Source: an uncultured Ruminococcus sp. (GTDB lineage Bacteria; Bacillota; Clostridia; Oscillospirales; Ruminococcaceae). From it: DNA of 55,472 bases. Below are positions 43,796 through 52,395 of this stretch, in pieces (position 1 is the first letter of the stretch; each line of letters opens with the position of its first letter). The position numbers were made by a program, and so were the translations under genes. Location: assembly GCF_937915125.1 (NCBI RefSeq), contig NZ_CALDMP010000034.1:1-55472 (forward strand), written 5' to 3'. The notes beneath the pieces were generated by a model. The model saw only the letters and a program-made list of their open reading frames with translations, was not told the origin of the DNA and did no database searches.

Positions 43796-44710
43796 TCAGG
43801 ATTTCAATTTCCGAAGTACTTTTTCAAAATAGTCCGGCAAGGGACATTCGAATTCCAGATATGCGCCGGTAGTCGGATGGAGAAATCCGATCTTTGCGGC
43901 GTGGAGACACTGCCCCTCGATGCCGGGAAACGCCTTTCCATAGACATCATCCCCCAGAACCGGATGCCCCATATATGCCAGATGTACACGTATCTGGTGG
44001 GTACGTCCCGTCTCCAGCCGCAGCCGCAGATGGGTGGCACGCTGATATTCTGTCAATACTTCATAATGTGTCACAGCCGGCTTGGAATTCTTCTCGGTCA
44101 CGCACATTTTTTTCCGGTCAACTGGATGGCGTCCGATAGGCGCCGAAATCGTTCCCGCAGGCTCCCGGAAATGTCCCATTGCCACTGCCTGGTATTCCCG
44201 TGTAAAGGTATGCGCCTGAATCTGCTCTGACAATGCCTGATGGGCAATATCGTTTTTTGCCACCATGAGCAAGCCGCTGGTGAAGCGGTCGATACGGTGC
44301 ACGATACCCGGTCGAATCACGCCGTTGATGCCGGAAAGCCGGTCGCCGCAGTGATAGAGCAAGGCGTGCACCAATGTTCCCGTGGCATGTCCCGGTGCAG
44401 GATGCACCACCATACCCTTGGGCTTATTCACCACCAGCACATCATCATCTTCGTAGACAATATCCAGGGGAATATTTTCTGGCTCCAGGGAAAGCGGTTC
44501 CGGTTCGGGCAGCACGATCTCCACCACATCACCGCTGCGCTGGCGGTAATTCTTCGGTACAGGCTTTCCGTTTACGGTAATATGCCCTTGCTCCATGCGG
44601 GATTGCAGCAGAGAACGTGTCAGGGAAACTGACTCCTGGGCAGCCAGCCATTTGTCCAGCCGTTCCCCTGCCATTTCCGGCGGGATTTGCAGGGTCATCT
44701 TCTCAGGCAT
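43796..44710 (-). CDS. RluD family 23S rRNA pseudouridine synthase
   Basis: A 304-residue RluD-type enzyme, usually modifying helix 69 of 23S rRNA. An S4 domain opens the protein (AGERLDKWLAAQESVSLTRSLLQ through HITVNGKPVPKNY). The catalytic aspartate lies in IVHRIDRFTSGLLMVAK, and LETGRTHQIRVHLAYMGHP is the conserved C-terminal block. The ATG at 44710 overlaps the end of lspA by 8 bases with GGAG just upstream. The lspA-rluD order is common in Firmicutes. Confidence 0.94.
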   Translation of the reverse strand: MPEKMTLQIPPEMAGERLDKWLAAQESVSLTRSLLQSRMEQGHITVNGKPVPKNYRQRSGDVVEIVLPEPEPLSLEPENIPLDIVYEDDDVLVVNKPKGMVVHPAPGHATGTLVHALLYHCGDRLSGINGVIRPGIVHRIDRFTSGLLMVAKNDIAHQALSEQIQAHTFTREYQAVAMGHFREPAGTISAPIGRHPVDRKKMCVTEKNSKPAVTHYEVLTEYQRATHLRLRLETGRTHQIRVHLAYMGHPVLGDDVYGKAFPGIEGQCLHAAKIGFLHPTTGAYLEFECPLPDYFEKVLRKLKS

Positions 44711-45230
44711 CCTCCGACTCCTTTTCGACAGTCCCGGAAACAGTGCCCTCTTTCCCCTGCTTTTCCAGCTTCGGGTCGATCAGGAAGAAGTACAGGGCAA
44801 AGAGAATCACGCCGATGACAACGCAGCAGTCTGCGAAGTTGAAAACAGCAAAGTGAAACAGCTTGACGTCCAGATAATCCACCACAAGTCCGCCCCGGAA
44901 GATCCGGTCAATGAGATTTCCGATGCCGCCGCCGATGATCAATGTCAGGCTTGCCGTCAGGAGCTTCGACTGCTTTCCCCGATGAATGAGCCAGTAGATA
45001 CAAACCCCCATCAGGGCAGACGTCAACACAATGAGCAGCCAGCGCATTCCCGAAAAGCTGCTGAACACGGCGCCGTCATTTTCCAGATAGCGCAGTCCCA
45101 GAATCTCCGTGTCACCGAAATGCAGAAACTGCATCTCTCCCACAGGCTTCAATTCCAGGATTGCCCAGTATTTTATCAGCTGATCAATGACAGTCAGCAA
45201 AATAATTCCAATCAATGCAACGATCAGCAC
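44703..45230 (-). CDS. lspA: Lipoprotein signal peptidase
   Basis: Aspartic protease that removes signal peptides from prolipoproteins in the membrane. From the GTG at 45230 it has 175 residues and four spans. The catalytic aspartates lie in GGIGNLIDRIFRGGLVVDYLDV and VFNFADCCVVIG. AAAGGA is 7 nt before this GTG, just after the ileS stop; the longer open frame overlaps ileS and lacks a site. The C-terminal 25 residues are charged (KLEKQGKEGTVSG), an extension beyond the core. It lies between ileS and rluD. Confidence 0.95.
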   Translation of the reverse strand: MLIVALIGIILLTVIDQLIKYWAILELKPVGEMQFLHFGDTEILGLRYLENDGAVFSSFSGMRWLLIVLTSALMGVCIYWLIHRGKQSKLLTASLTLIIGGGIGNLIDRIFRGGLVVDYLDVKLFHFAVFNFADCCVVIGVILFALYFFLIDPKLEKQGKEGTVSGTVEKESEDA

Positions 45231-45247
45231 AAATGATTCCTTTCCCG

Positions 45248-48028
45248 TCAGGACTCCGATACAACCGAAGCGCAGCGTGCGCAAAGGGTCGGATGTGCGG
45301 CATTTTTGCCCACACTGTCCAGATACATCCAGCAGCGCTCGCACTTTTCTCCGGATGCACGTTCTACTGTATAAGCTGTCTCACCGGCATCTGCCTTAAC
45401 TACGCTGACAGAAGAAACAATCAGCACCTTGGCAAGCACATCGGCTGCCTCAGACAGAATTGCATACTGGGCATCATCTGCAACGGAAATGGTCACAGCT
45501 GCTTCCAGAGACTTGCCGATGAGCTTTTCGTTACGCTTTTCCTCCAGCACCTTGTTGACTTCCATACGGGTCTGGTAGATCAGCTCCCACTTTGCCAGGA
45601 ATGCTGCATCCTCAGTGATACCGCTTGCCTTGGGCATTTCGTTCAGGAATACGCTCTTGGCATCATCCTCCGCAGAATGGGGCAGATAGGACCAGATCTC
45701 CTCTGCCGTAAAGGAGAGGATGGGTGCGATCAGACGTGTGATGGCACTCAGGATACGGTACATGGCAGTCTGTGCCGCACGGCGTTCTACAGAATGCTCT
45801 GCCTCGCAGTACAGGCGATCCTTGATGATATCCAGATAGAAGTTGGACAGGTCTGTGGTGCAGTAATTATGAATGGCGTGGAATACCACATGGAAATCAA
45901 AGGATTCATAGCCCTCATGCACCTTTTCAATAACACTGTCCAGACGCATCAGTGCCCAGCGATCCAGTTCCAGCAGCTGGTCATCGGATACGCTGTCACG
46001 ATCCGGGTGGAAGCCGTCACCGTTGCCCAGGTTACCCAGGATATAACGGGCAGTATTGCGGATCTTCTTGTATGCATCCGACAGCTGTCCCAGAATCTCC
46101 TTGGAGATACGGATGTCGGAGTGATAATCAGAGGAAGCCACCCACAGACGCAGGATATCTGCGCCGTACTGCTTCACGATCTCATCGGGCATAATGCCGT
46201 TGCCCAGAGACTTGGACATCTTTCTGCCCTCGCCGTCAACTACCCAACCGTGGGTGCAGACAGCCTTATAGGGTGCCGTGCCCTTATATACCACAGAAGT
46301 CAGCAGAGAGGACTGGAACCAGCCGCGATACTGGTCAGCGCCTTCCAGATACAGGTCAGCCGGCCACTGCAGGCAGTCGTACTGTTCCATAACAGCCGAG
46401 TGGGAAACACCGCTGTCGAACCATACGTCCATGATATCGAATTCCTTGGTGAACTCCTTGCAGCCGCATTCGCACTGTACTTCCGGAGACAGGAATTCCG
46501 ACAGTTCCTTTGTCCACCATGCGTCAGCGCCTTCCTTCCGGAACAGGTTCGCAATGTCACGGATGGTAGTATCGTTGACGATGGGCTTCTTGCAGTCCTT
46601 ACAGTAAATAATCGGAATCGGTACGCCCCAGGTACGCTGACGGGAAATACACCAGTCACTGCGGTCACGTACCATTCCCTTGATACGATCCTCGCCCCAT
46701 TCCGGAATCCAGCGGACGTTTTCGATTGCCTGGATGGCTTCATCCTTAAAGCCGTTTACGGAGCAGAACCACTGTTCCGTTGCACGGTAAATAATGGGCT
46801 GGTGGCAGCGCCAGCAGTGGGGATACTGGTGGACGATCTTTTCCGTTGCCAGCATTGCGCCCAGCTCAGTCAGCTTCGCTGCAATCGCCTTGTTGGCTTC
46901 GTCCGTATCCATTCCCGCAAATTCGCCGGCTTCTTCCGTCTGACGTCCCTTGTCGTCTACGCAGACGAGAATGCCGATGTCGTCGTAATTCTTGCAGACC
47001 TCAAAGTCCTCTACGCCGTAGCCCGGTGCGGTGTGTACGCAGCCAGTACCGCTTTCCAGCGTAACATGGTCGCCTACGATCACCGGAGAAAGACGGTCGT
47101 ACAGCGGATGCTTTGTCTTGATATGCTCCAGCTCACTGCCCAGGAATGTGCCTACCATCTCGTATTCGGTGATACCAGCTGCCTTCATGGTAGCAGAAAC
47201 CAGTTCTGTTGCCATGCAGTAGTATTCCTCACCCACCTTCACCAGTGTATACTCATAGGACGGGCCAACGCAGATCGCCAGGTTACCCGGAATCGTCCAT
47301 GTGGTGGTTGTCCAGATGACGAAATATACCTGTTCCTTGGCGATACCCAGATTCGTGAACAGACCCTTGTCGTCTGTCACCTGGAATTTCACATAGATGG
47401 AGTAGCAGGGATCGTTCTCATACTCGATCTCCGCCTCTGCCAGAGCGGTATTGCAGTCCGGGCACCAGTAAACGGGCTTCAGCCCCTTGTACATGTAGCC
47501 GCGCTTTGCCATTTCGCCGAATACTTCCACCTGACGTGCTTCATACTCCGGCTTCAGGGTAAGATACGGATCGCAGTAATGTCCCAGACTGCCCAGCCGC
47601 TTGAACTGTGCCATCTGATTCTTGACATGGGTCATGGCAAAATCCTTGCAGTGCTTGCGCAGCTCAACCGGTGAAATCGAACCATTTTCCACGCCGATGG
47701 ACTTCATGGCTTTCAGCTCGATAGGCAGACCGTGTGTATCCCAGCCCGGCACATAGGGTGCGCAGAAGCCGCTCATATTCTTATACTTGATAATGAAATC
47801 CTTAAGCGTCTTGTTGAGCGCCGTACCCAGGTGGATCTCACCGTTGGCATAAGGCGGACCGTCATGGAGAATATAGCGGGGTTTTCCCTCGTTCTTGGCG
47901 ATCATTGCCTCATACAGGTTCTCGTCCTCCCATTTCTGCAAGGTATCCGGTTCCCGTTTCGGCAGATTTCCACGCATGGGAAAATCTGTTTTCGGCAAAT
48001 TGATGGTAGTATTATAATCCTGTGACAT
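45248..48028 (-). CDS. ileS: Isoleucyl-tRNA synthetase
   Basis: Charges tRNA(Ile), with an editing domain that removes valine. It has 926 residues, the bacterial form. The class I signature appears as GEIHLGTALNKT, with HLGT instead of HIGH, and the second is RKMSKSLGNG. The C-terminal zinc site is CERCWMYL with LCARC. No T-box leader exists in the 51 bases before it. The strong Shine-Dalgarno is 36 nt from the ATG, separated by a hairpin (separate entry). It follows divIVA and precedes lspA, a common Firmicute order. Confidence 0.98.
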   Translation of the reverse strand: MSQDYNTTINLPKTDFPMRGNLPKREPDTLQKWEDENLYEAMIAKNEGKPRYILHDGPPYANGEIHLGTALNKTLKDFIIKYKNMSGFCAPYVPGWDTHGLPIELKAMKSIGVENGSISPVELRKHCKDFAMTHVKNQMAQFKRLGSLGHYCDPYLTLKPEYEARQVEVFGEMAKRGYMYKGLKPVYWCPDCNTALAEAEIEYENDPCYSIYVKFQVTDDKGLFTNLGIAKEQVYFVIWTTTTWTIPGNLAICVGPSYEYTLVKVGEEYYCMATELVSATMKAAGITEYEMVGTFLGSELEHIKTKHPLYDRLSPVIVGDHVTLESGTGCVHTAPGYGVEDFEVCKNYDDIGILVCVDDKGRQTEEAGEFAGMDTDEANKAIAAKLTELGAMLATEKIVHQYPHCWRCHQPIIYRATEQWFCSVNGFKDEAIQAIENVRWIPEWGEDRIKGMVRDRSDWCISRQRTWGVPIPIIYCKDCKKPIVNDTTIRDIANLFRKEGADAWWTKELSEFLSPEVQCECGCKEFTKEFDIMDVWFDSGVSHSAVMEQYDCLQWPADLYLEGADQYRGWFQSSLLTSVVYKGTAPYKAVCTHGWVVDGEGRKMSKSLGNGIMPDEIVKQYGADILRLWVASSDYHSDIRISKEILGQLSDAYKKIRNTARYILGNLGNGDGFHPDRDSVSDDQLLELDRWALMRLDSVIEKVHEGYESFDFHVVFHAIHNYCTTDLSNFYLDIIKDRLYCEAEHSVERRAAQTAMYRILSAITRLIAPILSFTAEEIWSYLPHSAEDDAKSVFLNEMPKASGITEDAAFLAKWELIYQTRMEVNKVLEEKRNEKLIGKSLEAAVTISVADDAQYAILSEAADVLAKVLIVSSVSVVKADAGETAYTVERASGEKCERCWMYLDSVGKNAAHPTLCARCASVVSES

Positions 48029-48071
48029 AGCTTGATCCGGCTTTTCCCCGCAGGCAAAAAGCCGCTCCTTT
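48026..48071 (-). promoter_or_regulatory. Shine-Dalgarno, hairpin and ATG arrangement for ileS
   Basis: On the minus strand AAAGGAG (48065-48071) is immediately followed by CGGCTTTT (48057-48064), an 11-nt loop, and AAAAGCCG (48038-48045), a perfect 8-bp stem, then 9 nt to the ATG. Folding reduces the spacing from 36 to 9 nt. There is no U-tract, so it is not a divIVA terminator. Only a weak GGA lies close to the ATG. Confidence 0.6.
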
Positions 48072-48079
48072 CCCTGAAA

Positions 48080-48724
48080 TTAGTCTTTGTCCTGCAGATC
48101 TCCGAACCGGGAGTCATATGCGCCCTGGATGGTCTTTGCAGAAAACTGTGCAGAAGCAAACGGATCCGATGCAGACGGTGCTGACAGATCTTCCTCCGGG
48201 ATCTTCGGTGCTTCTGCCTCTTCTGACACGCCGAAGGTATCGTCATCCTCTTCCGGCATTGCAGAGAGCATATTCAGATGCTCCTTATACATATCGAAGA
48301 GTGCCTTTTTAAAGTCAGCAACCTGCTTCTTGGCAGCAGCCAGTTTCTTGTGCGCCTCTTCAATTTCCGCTTCGTTCTTTTCGATGAGTGCGTCATGCTG
48401 TACGGTCACTTCATCCATCATTGCGTCTGCCTTTTCCTTTGCCTTTGCAATGATCTCCTCTGCCTGTGCATTTGCATCGGCAATGATCCGGTGACCTTCC
48501 TTCTGTGCACCGAGCAGCGCATCCTTCAGCGCATCCTCGTCACGCATGTATTCCCGCACCTTATCCGCCAGGACCTGAATCTTATTATTGCTGTCCTCCA
48601 GCTCCCGCTGTGCGATCTCGACTTCTTCCTCCAGTTTGTTCAGGAATTCGTCGATATCCTCCTGCTTATATCCAAAAGCAGCCTTTTCGAACCGAAGTTC
48701 ATGGATTTCACTTGCGCTAATCAT
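48080..48724 (-). CDS. divIVA: DivIVA domain division/polarity protein
   Basis: Coiled-coil protein that binds curved membrane at division sites and poles. It has 214 residues. The N-terminal membrane-binding region is SASEIHELRFEKAAFGYKQE, followed by DEFLNKLEEEVE. A long coiled coil runs from about residue 30 to 145 with Ala/Glu/Lys-rich heptads. The tail is acidic and Pro/Ser-rich (EEDDDTFGVSEEAEAPKIPE), probably disordered. GAGGAGA precedes the ATG. It lies between ylmH and ileS, the classical sepF-ylmH-divIVA-ileS order. Confidence 0.94.
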   Translation of the reverse strand: MISASEIHELRFEKAAFGYKQEDIDEFLNKLEEEVEIAQRELEDSNNKIQVLADKVREYMRDEDALKDALLGAQKEGHRIIADANAQAEEIIAKAKEKADAMMDEVTVQHDALIEKNEAEIEEAHKKLAAAKKQVADFKKALFDMYKEHLNMLSAMPEEDDDTFGVSEEAEAPKIPEEDLSAPSASDPFASAQFSAKTIQGAYDSRFGDLQDKD

Positions 48725-48737
48725 AAGGTATCTCCTC

Positions 48738-49505
48738 TCACTGATATTTTTGTATCGTTATATGATATCTCCCCTTCCGGGTGGTGCCGTCCACGGATTC
48801 CAGCAGGAATTTGCCGTATCCCCGGACAGAAAACACATCCCCGATCTGCATGGATGCAGAAGGAGTCTCAATCGCTGTATGACGGCAGGTCAGCTTTCCC
48901 TGTCGGATGAGCTGCACTGCCTTCTCCCGGCTCAGGCGTGTGACAAAAGCCACCACCGCATCTGCACGCAGCGATGCCACTGTCCCATTCAGGGTCAGAA
49001 ACGCCGTATTCGCCGACAAACAGACCGGTGCATCTACCGCTACGCTGACGCCGATTTTTCCCACTTGATGCACCTCCTGCACAATGACAGGGGCGACATG
49101 GGCACACACAAACGCCTGGGTCATGCGGGCGTCGATGAGGATATCCCCCACCATATCCCGTTCCAGGTCGCACGCCATAAAAGCACCCAGAAAGTCACGA
49201 TGCTCCGGCGGTTTTGCTGCCCGGTAGGAAAAGGTCAGACATTGTATGGGAAATTGTTCCCGTGTCACCGGGATCCACTCCGGCGTAAAGCAGAGCATGA
49301 CACGCCGGGCGTGTTCCACACCGCCCCACATGGTGCATGTGACGCCGGCGGCATGGGCAATGGCTTCTGCCATGACGCCGTCCTCCTGAGGCACAAAGTC
49401 CGTGAAGTAGGGACGGCTGTCCCGGTCACAGCGTGCCGCCAGGTCGCTCCAGTGGGCTTTCATGAGCTGTACAGGGTCAGAGCCTTTGCGATCTGACATA
49501 CCCAT
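48738..49505 (-). CDS. ylmH: YlmH family S4-domain RNA-binding protein
   Basis: A 255-residue protein of the division-cluster YlmH family, with a C-terminal S4 RNA-binding domain (LSREKAVQLIRQGKLTCRHT through GDVFSVRGYGKFLLE). The central part carries the TFSYRAAKPPEHRDFLGAFM-like block typical of YlmH. In other Firmicutes it binds ribosomal RNA or ribosomes. The start is uncertain: ATG codons at 49505 and 49499 both have a poor GGAC site; a hairpin upstream may bring AGGA closer. It lies 14 bases after sepF. Confidence 0.88.
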   Translation of the reverse strand: MGMSDRKGSDPVQLMKAHWSDLAARCDRDSRPYFTDFVPQEDGVMAEAIAHAAGVTCTMWGGVEHARRVMLCFTPEWIPVTREQFPIQCLTFSYRAAKPPEHRDFLGAFMACDLERDMVGDILIDARMTQAFVCAHVAPVIVQEVHQVGKIGVSVAVDAPVCLSANTAFLTLNGTVASLRADAVVAFVTRLSREKAVQLIRQGKLTCRHTAIETPSASMQIGDVFSVRGYGKFLLESVDGTTRKGRYHITIQKYQ

Positions 49506-49519
49506 ACTTGTCCGGGGAA

Positions 49520-50008
49520 TTAAACCAGACCGCTGTCCTGAAGCTCGCCCACGATGCTGTCGCCGTCAAAGCCGACGTTCTGGGGAATGATCAGGAATGT
49601 CTGATTGGCAATGGGCTTGATTCTGCCGTGCATGGAATATGCTGCGCCCACAACAAAGTCGATGATCCGGCGCTTTTCGTCATCATTGATAGCCTCCAGG
49701 TTCAGGACGACTGTCTTATTCTGCATCAGATAATCAGCCACCTTCTTGGAATCGGAGGTGTATGCAGTTGCCTTTACCAGTACCACCTGGAACTGTGCTG
49801 TTGCCTTGATGGTAGCATAGCGCTCGTTTCTGCGCTCACGTCCCTCGTCATAGGACGGTGTCGGTCTGGAATAGCCTGCGGATGCAGACGAAGCAGCAGA
49901 AGCCGCACCTGCGGAAGACTCCTCCTCCGGTGCAGTGATATTGGGGGTCTCCGGTTCGTTCTCATCTGCCGGCATAAAAAAATCTTTCAGACTGTCTAAT
50001 ACGTTCAT
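49520..50008 (-). CDS. sepF: Cell division protein SepF
   Basis: FtsZ-binding protein that aligns filaments at the septum and tethers them to membrane. It has 162 residues. The N-terminal amphipathic helix (MNVLDSLKDFF) is followed by a low-complexity linker rich in Glu, Ala and Ser, and the SepF core (QVVLVKATAYTSDSKKVADY, NKTVVLNLEAINDDEKRRII, then DFVVGAAYSMHGRIKPI). GGAGAG precedes the ATG at 50008; upstream in-frame ATGs are less well placed. Confidence 0.95.
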   Translation of the reverse strand: MNVLDSLKDFFMPADENEPETPNITAPEEESSAGAASAASSASAGYSRPTPSYDEGRERRNERYATIKATAQFQVVLVKATAYTSDSKKVADYLMQNKTVVLNLEAINDDEKRRIIDFVVGAAYSMHGRIKPIANQTFLIIPQNVGFDGDSIVGELQDSGLV

Positions 50009-50112
50009 AATACTCTCCATTCTCCGCACAACTTGATATTACAGACAGCACCGTGGAGCGTGCGGTTACGATGTGTCCCTTTCATCTCACACATTAGGAT
50101 GGCGGATGTCAT

Positions 50113-50808
50113 TTACTGATATTTTCTCGCCCCGAACAAGGCAGAGCCTATGCGGACGAGGGTAGAACCATAACGAATGGCGGCGGCATAATCCCCCGAC
50201 ATTCCCATGGACAAGATGTCCATATCTATATTATCCATTTTTTTGGATGAAATGTCAAGATAAAGTTGCTGCATTTGGCAAAGAAATTTTTCATTTTCCC
50301 CTGCCGGCGGGATGGTCATGAGCCCTCGTACATGTACATAGGACAATTGTCCTATCTCCGACAACAAATCTTCCAGCTGTTCCGGTGAAACGCCGCTTTT
50401 GGATTCTTCTCCGCCCACGTTCACCTCAATGAGGATATCCTGTACCTTGCCCACACGTGCCGCATGGCGGTCGATTTCCGCAGCAAGGCGGAGGCTGTCT
50501 ACGGAATGGATCAGCGTCATATCCTCGATAATATATTTCACCTTATTGGTCTGGAGATGCCCGATGAAGTGCACCTCTGCTTCCGGCAGGTAAAATTCTT
50601 TTTTGGACAAAAATTCCTGGACACGGTTTTCACCCAGTGTCCGGATGCCACAGCCGATGGCATGATTCACTGCCTCAGGTGCAACGGTTTTTGTGACTGC
50701 CATGAGGGTGATCTCCTCAGAGGGCTTGCGGTATTTCGCCTTTGCCTCTTCTATCTCATAGGTGATCCGCCGGTAATTTTCGTCGATATATCCGAAGTTA
50801 GTTTCCAT
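50113..50808 (-). CDS. yggS: YggS family pyridoxal phosphate-binding protein
   Basis: PLP-homeostasis protein of the YggS/PROSC family, with an alanine racemase-like barrel but no known enzyme activity. It has 231 residues. The PLP lysine is in TLMAVTKTVAPEAV; other signatures are GENRVQEFLSK, EVHFIGHLQTNKVK, IEVNVGGEESKSG, and DILSMGMSGDYAAAIRYGSTLVRIGSALFG in parts. The ATG at 50808 is 10 nt after GGAAGGG and lies inside the end of the upstream gene, whose last 11 bases overlap. It precedes sepF, as in many Firmicutes. Confidence 0.93.
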   Translation of the reverse strand: METNFGYIDENYRRITYEIEEAKAKYRKPSEEITLMAVTKTVAPEAVNHAIGCGIRTLGENRVQEFLSKKEFYLPEAEVHFIGHLQTNKVKYIIEDMTLIHSVDSLRLAAEIDRHAARVGKVQDILIEVNVGGEESKSGVSPEQLEDLLSEIGQLSYVHVRGLMTIPPAGENEKFLCQMQQLYLDISSKKMDNIDMDILSMGMSGDYAAAIRYGSTLVRIGSALFGARKYQ

Positions 50809-52078
50809 TTGCATCAATCCCTTCCACAATGATAGAATCATAGAGCATCAGATAGCCGTCTCCGGCATTCATATCCGAAAGCACGTAATCCTTGCCCTCA
50901 TAGATCACATCCAGGCGGCGGAACTCAATTTTCTCTCCGTCCTGCACATAGACGCCCCGGCTGTTCACCATCTGGGTGGTCTCCTCGCCAGTCTCTTCGT
51001 CTGTGACGGTTTCTTCCACATCCTTGAAGCGGATGGCATCCCGGGGCACCTTGATGCCCTCATATTCTCCCAGGATCATCTCCACATTTTCCGTGCGGTT
51101 CTGGACAAAATCCGAGGTCATGGTGTCGCAGTACAGGACAACCATCACTTTGCCGTCCTCGTCTGTGCTGCGCAGTTCCTGGATCGTTGCCTTTGCCTTG
51201 GCAGAAGAGGTCAGCAGCTTCAGCGTAACGGTATCCCCTACCTTGTACTTCTGTTCCTTGTTGTCGATAAGTCCGACCATGTACCAGCCGTACTGGGCGA
51301 TGGATTTTCCGATGACGCCATTGTTCTGCGCCGTTTTTGTATCACCGCTGTTTTTTTCTTCCTGGGTGATCTTCTTGATCTGTTCCGGCGTAATATCAGA
51401 AAGTTTCTCAACAGTCAGAGACGACTCCAATCCGTCTGTATAGCTGACGAAGTAGGAAGAATTCTCTGACGTGACAGTCCCCACGGACTGCGTCTGGGCA
51501 CTTTCCAGGGATTGTATCTGTGCGCTGAGATCGCTGATCTGCTGGGCAAAGGAAACCTCACCCTGACTAACGACGATCTGATAGGTGCTGTATGCCTCCA
51601 CGAGCTTCTGTTCGGCGGAAGCCATGGCGCTGATATCCGACCGATCCCGATTCTGCACGATCTCCTTATAATACTGGGAAATCTGCCGGGACAGATCAGC
51701 AGGCTGAGCTTCCGCCAACGTACCGGGATTGGAGATGCGCTCCAGAACATCCAGCTTTTCCTGCAATGCTGCGATCTGCTGTTTCTGTTCAATGGATCCT
51801 TCGTCCGGATAGATCTCCGCAATGACATCGCCCACTGCCACCTTTCCGCCGTCAGGCACCTGATAGCTGACTGCACCGGTACCGCTGTAGGTGAGCACAG
51901 TTTCATCCCGGACATAGACGCCCTCAAAGATCTTGGATTCATCCGCAGTCGCCCGGATTGCCGTTTCGGTCTCATAGCTGGTATCCACGAAGTGATAGAA
52001 GATCGTACCAATGGTCACAAGGACGGAGGCAGAGAGCAGCACCAGCAAAACGTTATTCATTTTATTGCTGGAGTTCAT
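50798..52078 (-). CDS. HlyD-like membrane-fusion/adaptor family protein
   Basis: A 426-residue protein with one N-terminal span (residues about 8-28, NNVLLVLLSASVLVTIGTIFY), then a biotinyl-lipoyl-like segment (VSYQVPDGGKVAVGDVIAEI), a coiled-coil region (about 95-190), and a beta-rich half containing KYKVGDTVTLKLLTSS, GIKVPRDAIRF and GVYVQDGEKIEFRRLDV. This is the HlyD adaptor layout, but no ABC transporter or outer membrane partner is adjacent. Its place before yggS and sepF is seen in other clostridia and suggests a role in envelope growth or division (inference). The start has GAGGTAA upstream. Confidence 0.85.
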   Translation of the reverse strand: MNSSNKMNNVLLVLLSASVLVTIGTIFYHFVDTSYETETAIRATADESKIFEGVYVRDETVLTYSGTGAVSYQVPDGGKVAVGDVIAEIYPDEGSIEQKQQIAALQEKLDVLERISNPGTLAEAQPADLSRQISQYYKEIVQNRDRSDISAMASAEQKLVEAYSTYQIVVSQGEVSFAQQISDLSAQIQSLESAQTQSVGTVTSENSSYFVSYTDGLESSLTVEKLSDITPEQIKKITQEEKNSGDTKTAQNNGVIGKSIAQYGWYMVGLIDNKEQKYKVGDTVTLKLLTSSAKAKATIQELRSTDEDGKVMVVLYCDTMTSDFVQNRTENVEMILGEYEGIKVPRDAIRFKDVEETVTDEETGEETTQMVNSRGVYVQDGEKIEFRRLDVIYEGKDYVLSDMNAGDGYLMLYDSIIVEGIDANGN

Positions 52079-52098
52079 AGCAGCATTACCTCACAAAA

Positions 52099-52338
52099 TC
52101 AAAATTCTTTTTCCTCAGCATCCAGAATGGAAATGGGATGTGCCGGGATGATAGTAGAAATGGCGTGCTTGTACACCAGATTCTGTTTGCCGTCACATTC
52201 GAGAATCACAATATAGCTGTCGAATCCCTTGACAGTTCCCTTGAACTGATATCCGTTTGTCAGAAAGATCGTGACGCCGATCCGTTCTTTTCTTGCCTGA
52301 TTCAGGAACACATCCTGAAGATTCAAAAGTTTATTCAT
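52099..52338 (-). CDS. hfq: RNA chaperone Hfq
   Basis: A 79-residue Sm-like protein that forms hexamers and binds small RNAs. Sm1 reads LNQARKERIGVTIFLTNGYQ, FKGTVKGFDSYIVIL follows, and Sm2 has the YKHAISTI motif. The start at 52338 has AAGGAG 9 nt upstream; the frame extends 8 codons further without support. It follows miaA (miaA-hfq is a conserved pair) and precedes the HlyD-like gene by 20 bases. Confidence 0.96.
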   Translation of the reverse strand: MNKLLNLQDVFLNQARKERIGVTIFLTNGYQFKGTVKGFDSYIVILECDGKQNLVYKHAISTIIPAHPISILDAEEKEF

Positions 52339-52395
52339 TGCTGAGATCTCCTTTTTTATCAAACATATGCTTTCTCTCTCTGTTTCAACGAAAGC

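Noticed and set aside
45215..47674. An 819-codon open frame on the plus strand opposite ileS
   Set aside because: It is entirely antisense to a textbook ileS, its translation has no recognisable domain, and it lacks a ribosome binding site. Codon bias of the true gene explains the absence of stops.
48029..48079. T-box leader for ileS
   Set aside because: The gap to divIVA is only 51 bases, far shorter than a T-box, and the conserved T-box sequence is absent.
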